Source of the DNA: Apoderus coryli
Taxonomy: Eukaryota > Arthropoda > Insecta > Coleoptera > Attelabidae
Assembly (NCBI GenBank): GCA_911728435.2
Contig: OU452206.1
Span: forward strand, 7,284,297-7,348,296
DNA: 64,000 nucleotides
Direction: 5' to 3'
Shown here in pieces: positions 1 to 10,499 of the stretch (the stretch's first letter is position 1; every line of letters begins with the position of its first letter). The notes below the pieces were generated by a model that was not told the DNA's origin, ran no database searches, and worked only from the letters and a program-made list of their open reading frames with translations. Both the position numbers and the translations under genes were made by a program.

Positions 1-179
1 TTTCGGGATTCCCATTTACATTTTTGTATCGCATGATTTTGAAAATATTCTTAACGCGTTGATAACGCCTAATGGTAGGCAATAAAGCAGGTAGATTTCT
101 TCCTTCCTAACCCATTTTATAGTGGAGGCCTAGTAAATCGCAAATTTAGGTTCAGTTGGTTTTTGTAGAATCAAGTAAA

Positions 180-1396
180 ATGTCCAAGTCCAATGTCCGT
201 GTTTGTTTAAAAGTTTAGCTGAGAAAATTAAAGTTTTGGAGGAAGGATAAACGCTGCAAAAAAATTGATGTTGTTGCAAAATTCGGTGTTTCCCCAAGTT
301 GTGTATCTGTGACAGTAAAAACTCGCGAAACTATCATCAAGAAAACTAATGTTCCAAGCAGTCGAAAACGAGTACGGTCGTGTTCTTGCGAGGATGTGAA
401 TGAAGCAGTTTTACGGTGGTTTCAAGTGGCACGTACGCATCAAAACGTACCAAAATTGGGAAATTTAATAAAGCAAAAGGCTCTACAATTTGCTAAAGAA
501 TTTAACTGCGTTAATTTTCAAGCTAGTGAAGGGCGATTGAGTGCTTGAGAGACTCGCAATGCGATTGTTTTCAAAACGGTGTCTAGCGAGAGTGCAAGCG
601 TTAGTCAGGGGAACTGTGACATTTGGACTAAAACTGTTTTAAAAAATGCATTGAAAAAGTACGAGCCAAATAAGGTTTTCAATTGTGATGAAACCGGTTT
701 GTTTTTTAAATGTTTGCCAAATAAAACTTTCGCTTTTAAAAGTGATAAATGTTTTGGTGTTAAAACAATTCAAGAAAGGCTAACACAGAAAAACTGAAAT
801 TACTACGTATAGGTAAAAGCAAAAATCCCCGATGTTTAAAAGGAGTCAAATTACGCCAATAATAAAAAGGCATGGGTGACTTCTGCGATTTTCAAAAGAT
901 GGATTAATGAACTAGACACGAAAATGAAAAGCCAACAGCGAAAGATTGTGATGCTTATATACAATAATTGTCCTGCACATCCAGTTAGTGTAAGTAAAAT
1001 ATTAACGAATATTGAACTGACCTTTTCTCCACCAAACATGACCTCTAAATTGCAACCTATGGACCAGGATTTTATGAAAAGCATAAAACATCATCACCGA
1101 AACAGAATTGTTCACAAAATTGTTAACGCGATTGATAACAACCTTCCAGTCCAAAAATTGATTACCCTTAAAGAGTGTATAACCGAAGCCGTTCAATTAT
1201 AGATTGAAAATATTTTTCAGAAAACTATCAAAAACTGCTTTTCTAAAGCAGGTTTTACTAAGAAAAATTCGGTAAGAAGACGAAATCGATCTCGCTACCT
1301 TAAAAAAACAATGGGGTATTCTACAAAAATCTGCTACCGTCGATGCAGATTTTTTACTTGAAGATTTCTTAGAAATCGACAATGATCTACGCACGA
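180..1396 (+). pseudogene. pogo/Tigger-like DDE transposase, decayed
   Basis: This is a remnant of a Tc1/mariner-superfamily transposase of the pogo/Tigger type. An ATG at 180 opens a short frame that stops near 216. Reading then continues in pieces at 309-545, 579-797 and 876-1200, so stops and frameshifts break it. The first piece carries a CENP-B-like DNA-binding helix-turn-helix (DVNEAVLRWFQVARTHQNVP). The second has the first catalytic region (FNCDETGLFFKCLPNKTFAF). The third has the second (IVMLIYNNCPAHP, where the usual Asp is Asn) and the third (SKLQPMDQ). The family normally binds its terminal repeats and catalyses cut-and-paste transposition in the nucleus. The Asp-to-Asn change and the multiple breaks make this copy inactive. 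I could not identify its terminal inverted repeats. Confidence 0.85.
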
Positions 1397-1485
1397 CAGA
1401 TCTCCGAACTGACCAAAATAAAAAGTATATACGTTGTAAGCGATTGGCTTAACGAAAGTTATCCTATTTTAATTTTAATTTTAAT

Positions 1486-3372
1486 CAGAGTTTGCTTGCA
1501 TCTTCTAATAAATCGAGGACAATCTGGAATACCTTTAAGACTATCACCGGGAAGAGTCGAACCAATGGCATAACAGCTGAAGTGAGAGATCAGACTGGTG
1601 ACCTGGTCTCCCAACCTTTGGCGGTGACACGTGTTTTTGCGCAGTACTATGGTGCCATTGTGGAGAGAAGTTTAAATCGGCACTGTACAACATGTGAAAA
1701 CAACCCTAGAAGTATGTTTTTCGTACCGGTCAGTGACATGGATATTAGATCGGTTATTAATAACTTACCTAATAAACGATCAACAGGGGAAGATCAATTA
1801 CCCCTTTTTCTGATAAAAAATTGTATCGACGAGTTTGCGCCGATTCTGGGTGAGCTGGTCAACAGTTCCGTTTCGAGCGGTGTTTTCCCAACAGAACTTA
1901 AGAACGCAGTTGTCATCCCTGTTTATAAAAAGGGCGACAGTACGGATACTGAAAACTACAGGCCCATAGCTTTATTGAGTGTAATTTCTAAGATTTTTGA
2001 GAGGGTCATGTCGAACCAGATTTTTAATTTTTTAACTGCCACTCAAGTTTTAACGGATTGTCAGCATGGTTTTCGGAAGGGGTTTTCAACGGAAACATGC
2101 ATCACTGACTTTGTCCAATATATCCAGGACCGTACTGGTGTTGTTGCCTTATTCTTTGACCTATCAAAGGCATTTGATACCGTTGATAAGCAGTTTGTGT
2201 CGACCAAGCTATGCAGTATGGGTGTTAGGGAAAACGTCAATATTGAATCGGCGTAGATTTCGTGCCAGGCTAGACTCAGAGTTATCTGATTATGAGGACA
2301 TTAATATCGGCACTCCTCAGGGAAGTGTCCTGGGCCCCCTTATTTTCCTTTTATTTGTTAGTGACTTGCCTCAGCGGCTTACCTTTGCAAGACCATTTAT
2401 GTACGCGGATGATACATCTTTAATTATAACGGACAGGGACCCTAAAATTCTTCAAGGAAAGATTTCATTTGATTCGTGATGCCATGATAACCGATTGATG
2501 GTTAACCATGATAAAACAGTTCTGCTTCAATTTAACAGCAGATATAAATCATCACTAGACTTCGATATACAGTTTGGGAGCAGCATCTTGCCCTGGTCAC
2601 AGTCTGTAAAGATCTTGGGTATGACTGTTGATGAGAAATTGACTTGGCTACATCACCTAGATGTCGTATGTGGAAAGCTATCCCAACAGGCGTACTTAAT
2701 TTATTCTCTGATGGGTCATATGAATACTGCAGCCCTAATAACAGTATATTATTCTCTTGTTTACTCTGCGATTTCATATAATATAGTATCCTGGGGCAGG
2801 TCTTGTGAGGTGAGTGGGGTGTTTGTGATTCAGAAGCGGATATTGCGGACCATCTTTGGTCTGCCATTCGCCTTCTCTTGTCGGGGCACTTTTAAAAGTG
2901 AAAGGATGCTAACAGTAGCCTGCATTTATCTCTTTAAATTACTTCCTTATATATTTAAGAATCGAGCTTTGTTTCCAGTGAACCAACTACTATTACCTAG
3001 GCACTATCATGAGTATTACAGGAAGTCGCCGTATTATTCTGGCATAAGCTATTTTAACATGTTGCCCCCTTCTATCAAAAACTCAGCATCTGAAAATGTT
3101 TTTAAGAGCAGACTGAAATTATTTCTAGTTGAAAATTGTTTTTATACTCTGCAAGAGTTTGTTCAGTTTGGCTCTAGTATGACGTGAATTGCGCTGCTGG
3201 ATGCGTCATGCGTTTAATCTCTATTTCTGTTTTTTTTTGTCGTTGTGATGATAGCGTTTAAGATTTTATTTATTACAATGTGACATGTTCCATACAAATT
3301 ATTCGTATATTTATGCCAATGTATATATTTTATATTGATTAATGGCCAATAAAGATTATTATTATTATAATT
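1486..3372 (+). mobile_element. 5'-truncated LINE with (ATT)n tail
   Basis: Non-LTR retrotransposon copy, probably Jockey/CR1 superfamily judged by the RT and by a 3' end of AATAAAGATTATTATTATTA without a poly(A) tract. It lacks the endonuclease part, so it is 5' truncated at about 1486, which is typical of target-primed reverse transcription that stopped early. The 3' tail abuts a transposase fragment at 3374. No clear target-site duplication was seen. Confidence 0.85.
1492..3187 (+). pseudogene. LINE reverse transcriptase, frameshifted
   Basis: The reverse transcriptase of the LINE lies in three frames: 1492-2256, about 2240-2479 and 2480-3187. The first piece holds RT fingers and early palm (NAVVIPVYKKGD, ENYRPIALLSVISKIFE, HGFRKGFSTE and the catalytic-Asp motif FFDLSKAFDTVD). 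The second has the TPQGSVLGPLIF block and the YADDTSLI active site. The third covers thumb and C-terminal domain (VKILGMTVDEKLTW, YSAISYNIVSWG, YFNMLPPSIKNS). No RNase H domain follows. The protein would nick-prime and copy its own RNA at the target site. Two frameshifts, near 2245 and 2480, disable it. Confidence 0.88.
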
Positions 3373-3373
3373 G

Positions 3374-3610
3374 AGGGGCCACCCCGCTCTCCTGATATAA
3401 CCCCATTAGATTTTTCTGTTTGGGGTACATACAAAATTGTGTTTACAAAACTCCAGTGGGGTCGCTTGAAGATCTTACACAGCGAATTCAGAATGCTTCC
3501 AAAAGCATCACACCTTTTATGCTGCGCAATGTACGGTGGTCTATTCCACGAAGATGTGAGATTTGCATAGAAAAAATGTGTGATACTTTTGAAGAGTTCT
3601 TCTTGTAGTG
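3374..3610 (+). pseudogene. Tc1/mariner (IS630)-like transposase C-terminus
   Basis: The frame starting at 3374 reads PPRSPDITPLDFSVWG, the conserved block around the third catalytic acidic residue of insect Tc1/mariner-type transposases. A one-base slip near 3420 leads into the rest of the C-terminus (YIQNCVYKTPVGSLEDLTQR), which runs to the stop at 3606-3608. Everything upstream of this block is missing, and the fragment begins right after a LINE tail. It is an inactive fragment. Related C-termini occur at 21,785-22,000, 27,840-28,150 and 54,290-54,490. Confidence 0.8.
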
Positions 3611-3770
3611 TTATTCTAGTAAATTTAGTTTTAATTTTTTTATTATTGTCTGTTTATTAGTTAATTAAATTCTTTACGTTTTTCCCGCTTCTCATTTTCT
3701 GCACGCAAATTATAAAATCTAATTATTTTTAATTTCAATTAGATGACAATATGAACGAAAAATGAAAACA

Positions 3771-3905
3771 GTTTATATATTCTTGAAATAAAAGTCTACC
3801 TCCACACAATAAATTTTAATAGATATATCTAAAAAACTTTTTTACAAATGTCGAAGATCACCAAACATGTTTCGCAGCACCAGGCTGCATCATCAGCGCT
3901 GTGTG
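3771..3905 (-). repeat. Hammerhead-like (Penelope-type) unit, left arm of inverted pair
   Basis: Read on the minus strand, this unit has the hammerhead-like core, then AAACATGTTTGGTGATC, then a conserved stretch with TGTGGAGGTAGAC and an AATAT-rich end. The same order is found, inverted, at 4,167-4,222 and 5,075-5,165. The two arms form a head-to-head pair around a spacer of about 265 bp. Confidence 0.7.
3857..3904 (-). ncRNA. Hammerhead-ribozyme-like motif
   Basis: The minus strand reads GCTGATGATGCAGC, a CTGGT loop, GCTGC, then GAAACATGTTTGG. The core C3-A9 (CTGATGA) and GAAA are present. Stem II (GCAGC/GCTGC) is a perfect 5-bp helix, and stem III is a minimal AC/GT. One extra T separates A9 from stem II. 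Stem I is poor here (AGCG against TGGT) but good in the partner copy at 4,167. It fits the minimal hammerheads of Penelope-like elements. Activity is unknown. Confidence 0.6.
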
Positions 3906-4166
3906 AGAGTGCAATCAATTGAAACGTGTTTCATAAAATTAAAAAATCTTTTCCAATGATTTATAAAAAGAAAATGTTAGATGACTATCATAGCTCATAT
4001 TATGAGTAATAATAAGAGTTTTTTTAATTTTTTAACCAAAATCGGATAACAAAAAGTTTATTTTTTATGACTATATGATAATATAATTTTTTTTCACACA
4101 GTGAGTTAATAGAATTTTCCTAAACGTTAAAACATGTAATAAATGTAGCTTTTCGTAAGAATTAAT

Positions 4167-4214
4167 GATAACCACTGATGATGAAGCCTGGTGCTGCGAA
4201 ACATGTTTGGTGAT
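4167..4214 (+). ncRNA. Hammerhead-ribozyme-like motif
   Basis: The plus strand reads AACCACTGATGATGAAGC, then CTGGT, GCTGC and GAAACATGTTTGGTGAT. Stem I pairs ACCA with TGGT, stem II pairs AGC with GCT, and stem III is AC/GT around AT. The predicted cleavage triplet is GUU. An extra T lies after CTGATGA, as in the other copies. It is the right-hand partner of the unit at 3,857. Confidence 0.62.
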
Positions 4215-4223
4215 CGTCGACAT

Positions 4224-5073
4224 ATATATAATAATAATAATTCATTTCCAAATAATATATACATTCTTGTAAACACAATTTATGCCAGCCAGAAATAAAT
4301 GAAATACCTCCACTGAAACCAAAAAATGGTTTGTGCGTGGATGCCATCAACTCATTTCGAAGCGTGCACTCGTATACGATCTAATCACAACATAAGTATT
4401 AATATTAAAAATTTTGTAATACCCTAAACCGAAAGAAAAAAAAAATAAACACTTATTCATGAGTCATGATACAAAACAATTCCCTATTACCTTTAGACAC
4501 AAAAAATCAAAAACAATAAAATAAAAAACAATAGAACCAGCACACTCGACAACTGCACTTCAATTTAATAATTTATTTAACCTTGAGGAACAATCCGAAA
4601 CCCATGTTTTTATTTTTCTTTTGAAATGAAATATATTTTCAATATTTCTTATATTTACAGGAATATTGGAATATATTCTCGGTGACAAGAAATTAAAAGA
4701 ACGTTGCCCTTTTCTTTTAGAAGCTTTTAGTTGAGCAAACTGTTTTTCTTTCTTATGCCTTGTATTGTGATGGTGATCAATAGAAATTAACGTATGTCGT
4801 TTTTTTTTGTTGTAGCAAAATAATTCTATAAAAATATAATTGTCTCAAACAAAATATTCCACTCTCTTTGAACAATAATTCAGTTGAAAACAATTTAGCC
4901 CTATTGAAGATGATTTTAAGTAACAGTTTTTGAATCTCTAGCGGCTTCACATGCACATTGTAAGCACCACCCCAACCAGCAATTCCGTACTGCAACAGAG
5001 ATTGAACCAGAGCATAGTATACAGTAATGAACTGAGATCTAGATAGAAATGACCTTAGCTGTCGAAACTTAAA
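4224..5073 (-). mobile_element. LINE 3' fragment inserted in a hammerhead-like repeat
   Basis: On the minus strand this begins near 5,073 with RT thumb sequence and ends at 4,224 with an (ATT)n tail (ATTATTATTATATA). It interrupts the right arm of the hammerhead-like pair: the sequence before it (CGTCGACATATAT) and after it (GTAAAAAACTTTTTTAG) is contiguous in the left arm. It is a 5'-truncated non-LTR insertion younger than the repeat. Confidence 0.8.
4560..5070 (-). pseudogene. LINE RT thumb and C-terminal region
   Basis: The open part at 4,777-4,995 reads QYGIAGWGGAYNVHVKPLEI and continues to LFKESGIFCLRQLYFYR, the connection after the RT palm in Jockey/CR1-type LINEs. Upstream in frame is SQFITVYYALVQSLL. 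Beyond a stop, other frames give HNTRHKKEKQFAQLKASKRK and RSFNFLSPRIYSNIP, the usual end of such ORF2 proteins. Several stops and frameshifts are present. The active-site half of the RT is absent, so this is a dead fragment. Confidence 0.78.
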
Positions 5074-5074
5074 A

Positions 5075-5165
5075 ATAAATAAAATATGTAAAAAACTTTT
5101 TTAGAAATATCTATTAAAATTTATTGTGCGGAGGTACACTTTTATTTCAAGAATATATAATTGTT
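5075..5165 (+). repeat. Distal part of the split hammerhead-like unit
   Basis: This stretch (ACTTTTTTAGAAATATCTAT, then TTATTGTGCGGAGGTACAC) is the reverse complement of 3,775-3,850 with few mismatches. It is the outer part of the right arm, separated from 4,167-4,222 by the LINE. Confidence 0.7.
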
Positions 5166-6968
5166 CTACTCCACTTCAACATGGACTACTTCTTTAGAAA
5201 ACAGTTTACTTAAAAATTGTTTTTTATTTTTCTAAACAATGCGTTTCATGGTAATCCACGATGGAACACGCAAATTTTCAAATTATGTAGATAATATTTT
5301 TTTGTGCATTATTAAGTAAATTTTTAAACTCAATTTACTCAAAAACTAAGCATTTTATCAAAATAAAAGAAGAGGACCTTTTTTAAGCAAATTACAATTT
5401 TATTTTTGTATTATAAAATGAATTTGTGTCCGTAAATATAAAAAATAATTTGGTCCGCTATGTCACGAAATTGTTTTTCATTTATTATTATTTATTAATA
5501 TGAACTCAAAAAGTGAAATATTACAGGACAAAAAGTTTGATACGCTCATGACTATAATTTTGGAAATCCTTGTGTAAAATTTCATTGATGAATCTAAAAT
5601 CGTTTCGTTCATATTCACAAAAACCATAATCAAGGGCTAATTTTGAGCGCCCTGTATCTTGGTTACAATGCGTTTGCGGACCTATGTTTATAAAAGCTTT
5701 TTTCCTTAAAATTCACTGTTCTATCACCTGTATTATTTTTGTACTTATACATAGGGAACATCTTTTGTGTTCCACCGTGCATATTGCCTGCTCACACTAG
5801 ATGTCGTCAAAAACATCTTGTTGTCACTAATTATTTCATAAAGAATATTATGTAAGTATATAAAATAATTATCTTACAATAAGGTTGAACACCATAATAG
5901 CAAAGTTAAACACATAGTGCCGAAGCACCAAGAAACCTCTAAATCTAAGATCAGCATCATAGAATCTAGTCTTTTGCGCTTGCCTCCCGCAAGTCTAAGA
6001 AGACTAATCAATTGATGTAGATGTATTCGGATTAACCTTAAGTCAAGATACAAATTGACCAGGAATTACAAGAAGTAACTTCAATCTTATTGACTAAACA
6101 ATTTTAGTAAGAAGAGTGTCATCACGACATTTGCTACTGAATTGGGCTGAGCCATAAGGTTTTTAAAAGACATCTCCACAAATTCCATATCTTGATGATA
6201 AGTCAATATTATCTTTCTAATAACATATTTCTTTGATTTTATTTCTTGTGGACAAACTGTATAGTTTTATTAGTATAGAAATTGAAAATACAAAGCATTT
6301 ACTATTGGAAGTAAAAGTTATTTATTTATTTTTCTTATTGCATTGATTGGTCTGAAATTGTATATTCAATTCAACAGCTGAGCGAAGCATAATTTCACTT
6401 GCAATCTAATGCCACATACCTTACAAGCAATTCTTGTAATTTGAAGAGTGTGCAAAATTTAAATTGAATTATAAGAAACATTATTTATTGTAAACGTTCG
6501 GACTTCAGAGTGTATAAGATGAAACAATTTGCATACTAAAATGTGCCTTTATTCACATTGTGAAACGTACAAATGAGTCTATTGTCGTATAAACTACAGT
6601 GCGCCTTATTAAATAAAGCCGGTAAAATAAGGAGGCAATAAAAACTAATGGAAAATAAACGAAATAAATTTTATGCGCCACTAGTTGAATCTTTTATACT
6701 TATTATTTCATATCAATGCAGAGGTTTATCAAATATTCCCTATATGTGAAAATTATTTTACGGCTTTATAACCACATCCTCATGGGATATGATACAAAAT
6801 CGGTATTTTACAGTATAAAACCATATCTAAAGTAGACACCTTAGTTTGTTTATTAAAACTATATAAAATTTGCCGAATGAAGTCCCTATCTGCGTCATCA
6901 ATTTGTTTAAAATTTTGTGTCCAATACGTTTTCTTTTTGCACTAGCTCAATTACATTTCGATTTCTAC
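5166..6968. other. AT-rich spacer with one dispersed repeat
   Basis: No coding region is recognisable. The only notable item is at 5,768-5,826, whose reverse complement (GACGACATCTAGTGTGAGCA) recurs at 15,301-15,360 and partly at 30,087-30,135. A CGCCCTGTAT box near 5,648 resembles the ACAGGG ends of Tc1/mariner-type elements, but no partner was found. Confidence 0.5.
5768..5826 (-). repeat. Dispersed repeat, copy 1
   Basis: The minus strand reads ACAACAAGATGTTTTTGACG, ACATCTAGTGTGAGCAGGCA, then ATATGCACGGTGGAACA. It matches 15,301-15,360 over about 55 bp with a handful of differences. A more divergent copy with GACGACATCTAGTGTTTGAG lies at 30,087. The family is unknown; it could be the end of a DNA transposon. 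Confidence 0.6.
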
Positions 6969-7211
6969 TCACTCGATAAATAGATGACACTGATAATTTA
7001 GTAAGCTTTTATTTTTTTTACAGATATTTAAATCATATTCTTCCTCATGTTCGTTTTTAAGGCACTCATACATATTTAAAATTATTCGTTGACACTGCAC
7101 ATGTAAATTTTTATTTTTAAATTCTACACTACAGTAATAAAATAGTAAGCCGGGATAATAAAAATGGTAATACGCCCAGAGTGCATAATGTGGCACGTTT
7201 AAAATACTCAT
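6969..7211 (-). pseudogene. Possible transposase N-terminal fragment
   Basis: An 80-codon minus-strand frame contains QCQRIILNMYECLKNEHEEE. This is reminiscent of the helix before the helix-turn-helix in some insect IS630/Tc1-type transposases (pattern IILNVY then a charged helix). No catalytic motif is visible. The assignment rests on a short stretch in AT-rich sequence, and the frame may be a chance ORF. Confidence 0.25.
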
Positions 7212-7728
7212 TGTGATTAAGCAACTTCTTGATCGCCTATATATCTGACTTGTTGGATCATTCGTCTCTCGGTGTTTTACAAATATGCAGGTACGCTCAT
7301 CAAGTCAACGCTCAATAACAAGATACTATGAAATGCCCTGGTTGTGATCAGTACCTGGCAGAATCCTCATTTTCGGGTAACATTAAATAAACTTTACCTA
7401 GCATGTATTTTACTTTCCCGAGCTTTTTTATCAATAGCTAGTCTTCGTGAGCGGATTTGTTTATTACGCTATTTTGTTGTAATTATTAATTGTTGTTTTT
7501 CGACATTGCTGAATTTCAGCTGCAACGGGATAAATTTCATTTTTACTTTCCCGACTCATAATAGAATTTATCAAATATCCACAGAATTAAACCTTGACTA
7601 TAGACAAGCGTCATTTTTTTTCGCTGTAAATAACAATACAAAACCAATCAAGAAAATATAATGCTCAGAGGGAGATTTTCAGTTCTTCCAAATGTTGTAT
7701 TTTAATCCTTCTAACAATGTGAAATCTA

Positions 7729-8176
7729 AAGCCGGAACCACACCAACAATAAAAGCAACACCACAAAACCGCAATTTTTCGAAAACAGAAACAAATTGTC
7801 AACTGTCAACTGCAGTCTACATTAACAAAAAAAGTCGATGTCTATAGGAAAATTAAAACAACTACCGACAAATATTTTTAGTCAAATTTGTGATGTAAAT
7901 TTGCATGACAATTTGGCGTATTCGAAATTCAGAATTACAAGGGGGTCGCATCCCAATCTAGCTTCTCTAACTGGCTCTATTTCACTTTATCAGCTATTCT
8001 GCTGCGCAATTTTACAAATTTATTTTTTTGTTTTCTTTCTTGTCGAGCTGCCAGAAACGCAGGCAAACCATCAACTCAAAAACAAAACATAATAGTTGCC
8101 TAAATCTTTCCTACTTATTTGTTGCGAAACTTTGAGTTTCTGTTTTTCGTTCGTTGCTTTGGTGTGGACCCGGCTT
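7729..8176. mobile_element. MITE with CCACACC-type terminal inverted repeats
   Basis: The left end AAAGCCGGAACCACACCAA and the right end, read inverted (TTAAGCCGGGTCCACACCAA), form inverted repeats. Both continue with AAAACAGAAAC some 40 bp inward. The right end lies at a TTAA and the left at TAAA, so a TTAA target (piggyBac-like) is possible. At about 448 bp it is non-autonomous, and an 84-codon frame inside shows no homology I recognise. Confidence 0.6.
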
Positions 8177-9835
8177 AACGAACTTAAACTCATGGTTACG
8201 ATTGTATTTGCTGGTAGTCAAATTCGTCTATCTTTGGGATGCTTTTCATGAAGGTACCTTAATTTTTTTAATTTTGCTGTTTATGACAAATAAATGTTTT
8301 TTTAGGCTGTATTCGTTACAATAATGAATTATGAGTAATATTTCTAGAAAGCTGTAGTTAGCCGGAGTAACATGAAAGTACCGTTTACCGAACATAAATA
8401 TTAAGATAAACATGTTTAAGATTTTAAAACTAAATATTTGATGGCTTTTTGGTTCTCAATACATATTATATAGTTTTGCAAATGTATTAAATATTTCCAC
8501 ACAACCGTATTGGAACTCCTACCAATTGACCTTGCGAATATACTTCACACTTAACTAATATAAATTGTTGGTATAATAATTAAAATATTTACAATATTTT
8601 GTTTTGATGAAATCATCTTACATTTTAAGTTTATTTACAATAACATAAATAATTTTGTGACATAGCGGACATAAGTAATTATAACGGGATTTTATTTAAA
8701 TTAGCAGGGCCTCAGTTTAATTTTGTTGAACCAGATTGAGGCATGGGTCAACAAAATACTGACGATATCGTTTTGCTCTTATTATCTGCTCGTTCAGTAC
8801 CATATTCGTTCCCATCTACATTACTACCTGCCTTTAAGCACATTGAGATATATCCGGCAGATATTTGTAAACCATATACCCCACCGCACGCGCAGGAAGG
8901 CCCATACATACACCAGAAGTAAAGTTACAACGATAAAATAAAGCAGGAATAAATAAAACACGCGGTAAGCCAGCAGCAGACCAACTTTTCCGTCTGTCAG
9001 CATCACCGAGATATTGGGATATCAGCAACGCTTCGGCCGGTGGTGCTCAAGCGTTCGGTTTTAGATCGTCAATACCAAAATAAATGTATTTACAATGTTT
9101 CGCAACCTAATCCATGGTATTGAATAAACAAAACAATTTAAATGTATAAAAGGTGATTAAAATTGTCTTTACTTGAGATGCAGATACACGTCACCTGCCT
9201 CCCTATTGATAATTGAACATTAACTTGAACTTCTTGCCCATACTTCACTAGTGATTAGTCACATGTTCGAGATATTCCGACGCATTTTTGCTTGTCGCTA
9301 TGTATTTATACAAACCAAAAAATTCATATTAAATGGTTATACGTTAATCTGGGGCACACTGTACACAGAGTCTGTACATAACTAAAAATTGGTAAGCCAT
9401 GTAATTGATTTTTTAACAAAATGTTGCAGGTGTACTACATTTTTCATGAAAAATTAAATTTCATCCAACTTTCGGAGCTTAAATTTTGCAATATTGACAG
9501 AGCTAATAGGAACACGTTTTCGGAAAACGAAATTACAATTATTGTGACTATTCCAATGGAAGTGCATTATTACATATGGTGACTTAAAAAATATAGGTAT
9601 GTAATAAGTACATAGTATTTTGTGAAAATTGCTCAGATTAGGTAACTTTGAAACAGCAATTAATTTTCATTCAAACTCTAGAAAAATTAAAGCAAAACTT
9701 TTGGATAACCCTGTAACTTTTTGGCTTGCTGTTCTTAACAAATGAAAATTATATTTTTCATTTTATTTTAGTGATTTGTTAAAAAATAAACGTGATTATG
9801 GTCATTTATTCGAGATATGTTTAATATTCCACAAC
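8177..9835. other. Spacer, nothing recognised
   Basis: This is AT-rich sequence with a slightly GC-richer patch at about 8,740-9,060. That patch carries overlapping frames of 60-72 codons on both strands without a motif I know. No repeats or termini were found. Confidence 0.4.
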
Positions 9836-9841
9836 AAGTAT

Positions 9842-9932
9842 AAAAAATCGGTTGTGTCGCCCCAAAACTTTCCCAACAAGATATAATATACCTCATCAAA
9901 AATATATGATCTGCGTAACGAATCAGAATTTT
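9842..9932 (-). repeat. Dispersed repeat GGGAAAGTTTTGGGGCGACA, copy 1
   Basis: The minus strand reads TTCGTTACGCAGATCATATA, then ATATCTTGTTGGGAAAGTTT and TGGGGCGACACAACCGATTT. The same block is at 32,949-33,046 and 39,937-40,020 on the plus strand. A (TTA)n run follows at 9,927-9,950. It is probably the conserved end of an unidentified repetitive element. Confidence 0.65.
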
Positions 9933-10032
9933 TATTATTATTATTATTATTGCATTATTTTCAATATTTCCAATTGCACTTTATCATGGACTACTTCTTT
10001 AAAATACTTATGAGATATATTGGACAGACGTA

Positions 10033-10195
10033 TTCGACGTCGTCCAAATCCACCCCAACCCATCAGCAACTAACAAAAGCCGTAGTCGAAGAGTGGAACA
10101 GTATACCACAGCAACACATTCGAAGACTCCTGAGAAGAATGCCAAGAAGATGCCAAGATTTCATTCTTGCTGCTGGAGGCCACACGCGATACTAA
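10033..10195 (+). pseudogene. Tc1-like transposase C-terminus
   Basis: The frame reads THQQLTKAVVEEWNSIPQQ, then HIRRLLRRMPRRCQDFI and AAGGHTRY followed by a stop. This is the characteristic end of Tc1-type transposases (EEWxxIPQ, RRMPRRC, GGHTRY). The catalytic core is absent upstream, where the sequence changes to unrelated AT-rich DNA. It is an inactive C-terminal fragment of a cut-and-paste transposase. Confidence 0.85.
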
Positions 10196-10235
10196 ATCAC
10201 ATCATTTAGATAGCGGAACATTGCCATCAAAAAAT

Positions 10236-10466
10236 CTTCTCTTTTCATTTTGTTATTCGCATATAATGCGAGGTACCAAATACGAGTACATTCCTCGCCT
10301 CATCATTCAAGGAAAGGTTGAGGGCAGAAGATGGATTGGTCGCAAAAAACTATCGTGGCTGCGAAATATTAGAAATTGGACCGGACTGGGAGTAGAACAA
10401 CTGTTCCCAGTAGCGACAGATAGAGACCAATTCAGCCAAGTTGTCATGGAAATAGCCCACGCTTGA
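10236..10466 (+). pseudogene. Non-LTR retrotransposon ORF2 C-terminus
   Basis: The frame reads SHIMRGTKYEYIPRLIIQGK, then VEGRRWIGRKKLSWLRNIR, and ends in ATDRDQFSQVVMEIAHA and a stop. The pattern of GHxxR, IIQGK, GRR and SWLRNxRxW is the C-terminal tail found in insect non-LTR elements after the RT. I cannot fix the clade from this part. The RT itself is missing, so it is a 5'-truncated or partly deleted insertion just downstream of the Tc1 fragment. Confidence 0.75.
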
Positions 10467-10499
10467 AGACAGGCACGGCCCGAAAGAAGAGAGATTCCC

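Noticed and set aside
8723..9028. Overlapping frames on both strands of 60-72 codons
   Set aside because: They are mutual antisense shadows with no motif; a transposase relation was considered but nothing aligned by eye.
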